From Nanobdellota archaeon (GTDB taxonomy: Archaea; Nanobdellota; Nanobdellia; Woesearchaeales; GCA-2686295), in the NCBI GenBank assembly GCA_018812505.1, contig JAHJDK010000153.1, forward strand, positions 1 to 8,181: a stretch of DNA of 8,181 bases, in the 5' to 3' direction. The translations under genes and the position numbers were made by a program. The notes beneath the pieces are model-generated. The model was not told the DNA's origin. It ran no database searches and saw only the letters and a list, made by a program, of their open reading frames with translations. Of this stretch, positions 6,675 through 8,181 are shown piece by piece. How positions within the stretch are numbered: the stretch's first letter is position 1; each line of letters begins with the position of its first letter.

Positions 6675-6681
6675 GAGGGTG
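6675..6681 (+). promoter_or_regulatory. Shine-Dalgarno site GAGGGTG of the ATPase gene
   Basis: GAGGGTG lies 8 bases before TTG 6690. An in-frame TAG at 6687-6689 rules out any earlier start, and no ATG is available nearby, so the motif supports TTG as the real initiator. Confidence 0.65.
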
Positions 6682-6689
6682 TTAGATAG

Positions 6690-7997
6690 TTGATTGAGCA
6701 AAAAGATTCTAAGCAAGATTCCGGTGTTGACAGGAAGATAATAGATCAATACGAATACAAATCAAAAGATATACCTATAACAATTACAGTGGTCAAAGTC
6801 AGAGGAGAATTCGTACCTATATATGAGGTTAGTATTTCAAGCATTAGTAGAACTACTGAATTCATCCTTGAAAAGATAAGACAAGAACTAATCAAGAAAG
6901 TAAACCTTGGAATGATTGATATAACCGATTCAAAAAAGTCAGAACAAGTGGAAGCTAAATTTGAAGAAGCAATATCTGATCTCATCAATAAATACTTTCC
7001 AGATGTTGACGATGATACAAAAGAATTCTTAACATCATATCTGATATGCAAAAGCCTCGGATTAGGAAACCTAGAATTGCTGATGAGTGACGAGAATCTT
7101 GAAGAGATAGTTGTAAACCACGCGTCAGAACCTGTATGGGTTTATCACCGGAAGCATGCATGGCTGAAAACCAATATTTCACTTACAGATGAGGACCAGA
7201 TAAAACATTATGCAAGTATAATAGGAAGAAAGAACGGAAGACAAATATCAGTTCTGGAACCATTGTTAGATGCTCACCTAACAGCAGGTGACAGGGTGAA
7301 TGCAACTCTTATGCCTATATCAACTCAGGGAAACACTATAACTATAAGAAAATTCTCGCGAGACCCATGGACTATAACCAAGTTCATAAGATCAGGAACC
7401 ATATCTGCAAAAGCAGCTGCGATGATATGGTTAGCGATGCAATTCGAGATGAGTGCGATAATAGCAGGAGGAACAGCTTCTGGAAAAACATCTGCTTTGA
7501 ACGTGATGGCAAACTTTTTCCCGCCAAACCAAAGAATAATATCAATTGAGGATACAAGAGAGATAAGACTTCCAAAGTACTTGCATTGGATATCATTGAA
7601 TACCAGACTGCCAAACCCTGAAGGTAGAGGGGAAGTGTCAATGGAAGACTTGCTGATAAATAGTTTAAGGATGAGACCAGACAGGATACTGGTAGGAGAA
7701 GTTAGAAGAAAAAGAGAAGCAGAAACCTTGTTTGAAGCGATACACACAGGACACTCAGTTTATGCAACTTTTCACGCTAATAATGCTTCTGAAACAGTTG
7801 AAAGACTGACAAACCATCCAATTGATGTACCGCCGATAATGCTTCCGGCAATATCTCTTATAATAGTACAATTCAGGAACAGAAGAACAGGATCAAGAAG
7901 AACATTTCAGATAGCAGAGATAACAAGTGATTCAAAAGCTAATGTGCTGATGCAGTATGATACCAAAAAGGATGAACTTGTAGAGGTAAACAAGTAA
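6690..7997 (+). CDS. Type II/IV secretion (pilus/archaellum-type) assembly ATPase, ArlI/TadA/CpaF-like, ended by an in-frame TAA
   Basis: This is the hexameric ATPase that powers assembly of type IV pilus-like filaments or secretion at the cytoplasmic membrane face. Residues 1-120 form the variable N-terminal domain. The core shows Walker A GGTASGKT (260-267, K266), the Asp box with E287-D288 (SIEDTRE), Walker B with RILVGE (E337), and His-box residues H352, H355 and H362 (IHTGH, TFHAN). All catalytic residues look intact. TTG 6690 is the start, with GAGGGTG 8 bases upstream and a stop at 6687. The frame ends at TAA 7995-7997 after 435 residues, but the same frame stays open beyond it with what looks like the family's C-terminal domain, so the protein may be truncated, or the stop may be an error or a recoded codon. 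The neighbouring pilin-like genes are the likely clients. The matching membrane platform gene is expected past the window edge. Confidence 0.9.
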   Translation: MIEQKDSKQDSGVDRKIIDQYEYKSKDIPITITVVKVRGEFVPIYEVSISSISRTTEFILEKIRQELIKKVNLGMIDITDSKKSEQVEAKFEEAISDLINKYFPDVDDDTKEFLTSYLICKSLGLGNLELLMSDENLEEIVVNHASEPVWVYHRKHAWLKTNISLTDEDQIKHYASIIGRKNGRQISVLEPLLDAHLTAGDRVNATLMPISTQGNTITIRKFSRDPWTITKFIRSGTISAKAAAMIWLAMQFEMSAIIAGGTASGKTSALNVMANFFPPNQRIISIEDTREIRLPKYLHWISLNTRLPNPEGRGEVSMEDLLINSLRMRPDRILVGEVRRKREAETLFEAIHTGHSVYATFHANNASETVERLTNHPIDVPPIMLPAISLIIVQFRNRRTGSRRTFQIAEITSDSKANVLMQYDTKKDELVEVNK

Positions 7998-8181
7998 AAA
8001 TCGTTCTATGAAAACCTGAAACTATACACTGGTTACACAGATGCAGATATAGAACATAACTTAAAAGAGAAGGAACAAGTTTTGAAATACTTATTAGCAT
8101 TAAACATAGATTCAGTAGATGGGGTTGGAAGAGTGGTGGCTGAGTATTATACAGATAAAGACAATTTAATGAAGTATGTTA
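7998..8181 (+). other. In-frame C-terminal continuation of the ATPase beyond the TAA (runs off the window)
   Basis: Right after TAA 7995-7997 the same frame reads 61 codons with no stop to the window edge. Segments include SFYENLKLYTGY, KEKEQVLKYLLALNI and GVGRVVAEYYTDKDN. This matches my recollection of ArlI-like ATPase C-termini, where a helical segment with an E-K-x-x-I/V-L-x-W/Y pattern precedes V-x-x-V-I/V-A-E-Y-Y-x-D. No good start codon or Shine-Dalgarno follows the stop, so an independent gene is unlikely. It is best read as the genuine end of the ATPase, separated from the rest by one stop codon. Confidence 0.75.

Noticed and set aside
7325..7747. 140-residue open frame on the minus strand
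   Set aside because: It lies opposite the catalytic core of the ATPase, whose motifs are unambiguous, and has no recognisable domain or start signals. It is a shadow frame.
7995..7997. TAA reassigned to a sense codon across the genome
   Set aside because: TAA ends the upstream partial gene, the 316-aa pilin-like gene, the DUF192 gene and the coiled-coil gene at positions that fit neighbouring starts or promoters, so it works as a normal stop here.

Overview
The window looks like an AT-rich archaeal genome (roughly one-third G+C by eye), probably a DPANN-type lineage such as Woesearchaeota or Pacearchaeota. That placement rests on gene style and recalled family resemblance, not on a search. 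The archaeal signs are class III (prepilin-peptidase type) signal peptides with K-A|Q, R-G|I and K-G|L junctions, TATA boxes of the TTTATATA type about 25 bases ahead of an inferred transcription start, one apparently leaderless gene, TTG starts behind GGAGG-type Shine-Dalgarno motifs, and an archaeal ArlI/TadA-like secretion ATPase. All supported genes lie on the + strand.

Bases 1-5262 form one tight operon. It holds the tail of a surface-type protein, a 165-residue pilin-like protein, a 921-residue pilin-like protein with a von Willebrand factor A (VWA) domain, a 316-residue pilin-like protein, a DUF192 protein and a DUF429 RNase H-fold protein. Neighbouring genes overlap or sit one base apart. 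The first four products are rich in N-X-S/T sequons, and the three complete ones carry an N-terminal prepilin-like signal and an even number of cysteines, so I infer they are exported, glycosylated and disulfide-bonded. The VWA protein is the best candidate for an adhesive tip subunit.

Bases 5263-5455 are an intergenic region with a perfect 12-bp inverted repeat (5345-5356 with 5396-5407). It may be a small structured RNA, a terminator or an operator. A TATA box at 5426-5435 then drives an apparently leaderless gene (5456-6613) for a winged-helix plus long coiled-coil protein. A second promoter (6635-6643) and Shine-Dalgarno site (6675-6681) precede the secretion ATPase gene (6690 onward), which would power pilus or secretion assembly. 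The matching membrane platform protein is expected just beyond the right edge but is not visible.

The most striking point is that the ATPase frame meets a single TAA at 7995-7997 and then stays open, in the same frame, for 61 more codons to the window edge. Those codons resemble the usual C-terminal domain of this ATPase family. The gene is therefore broken, recoded or mis-sequenced at one codon. Overall the window reads as a glycosylated type IV pilus-like surface system with a VWA adhesin, linked to a possible regulator and an assembly ATPase.
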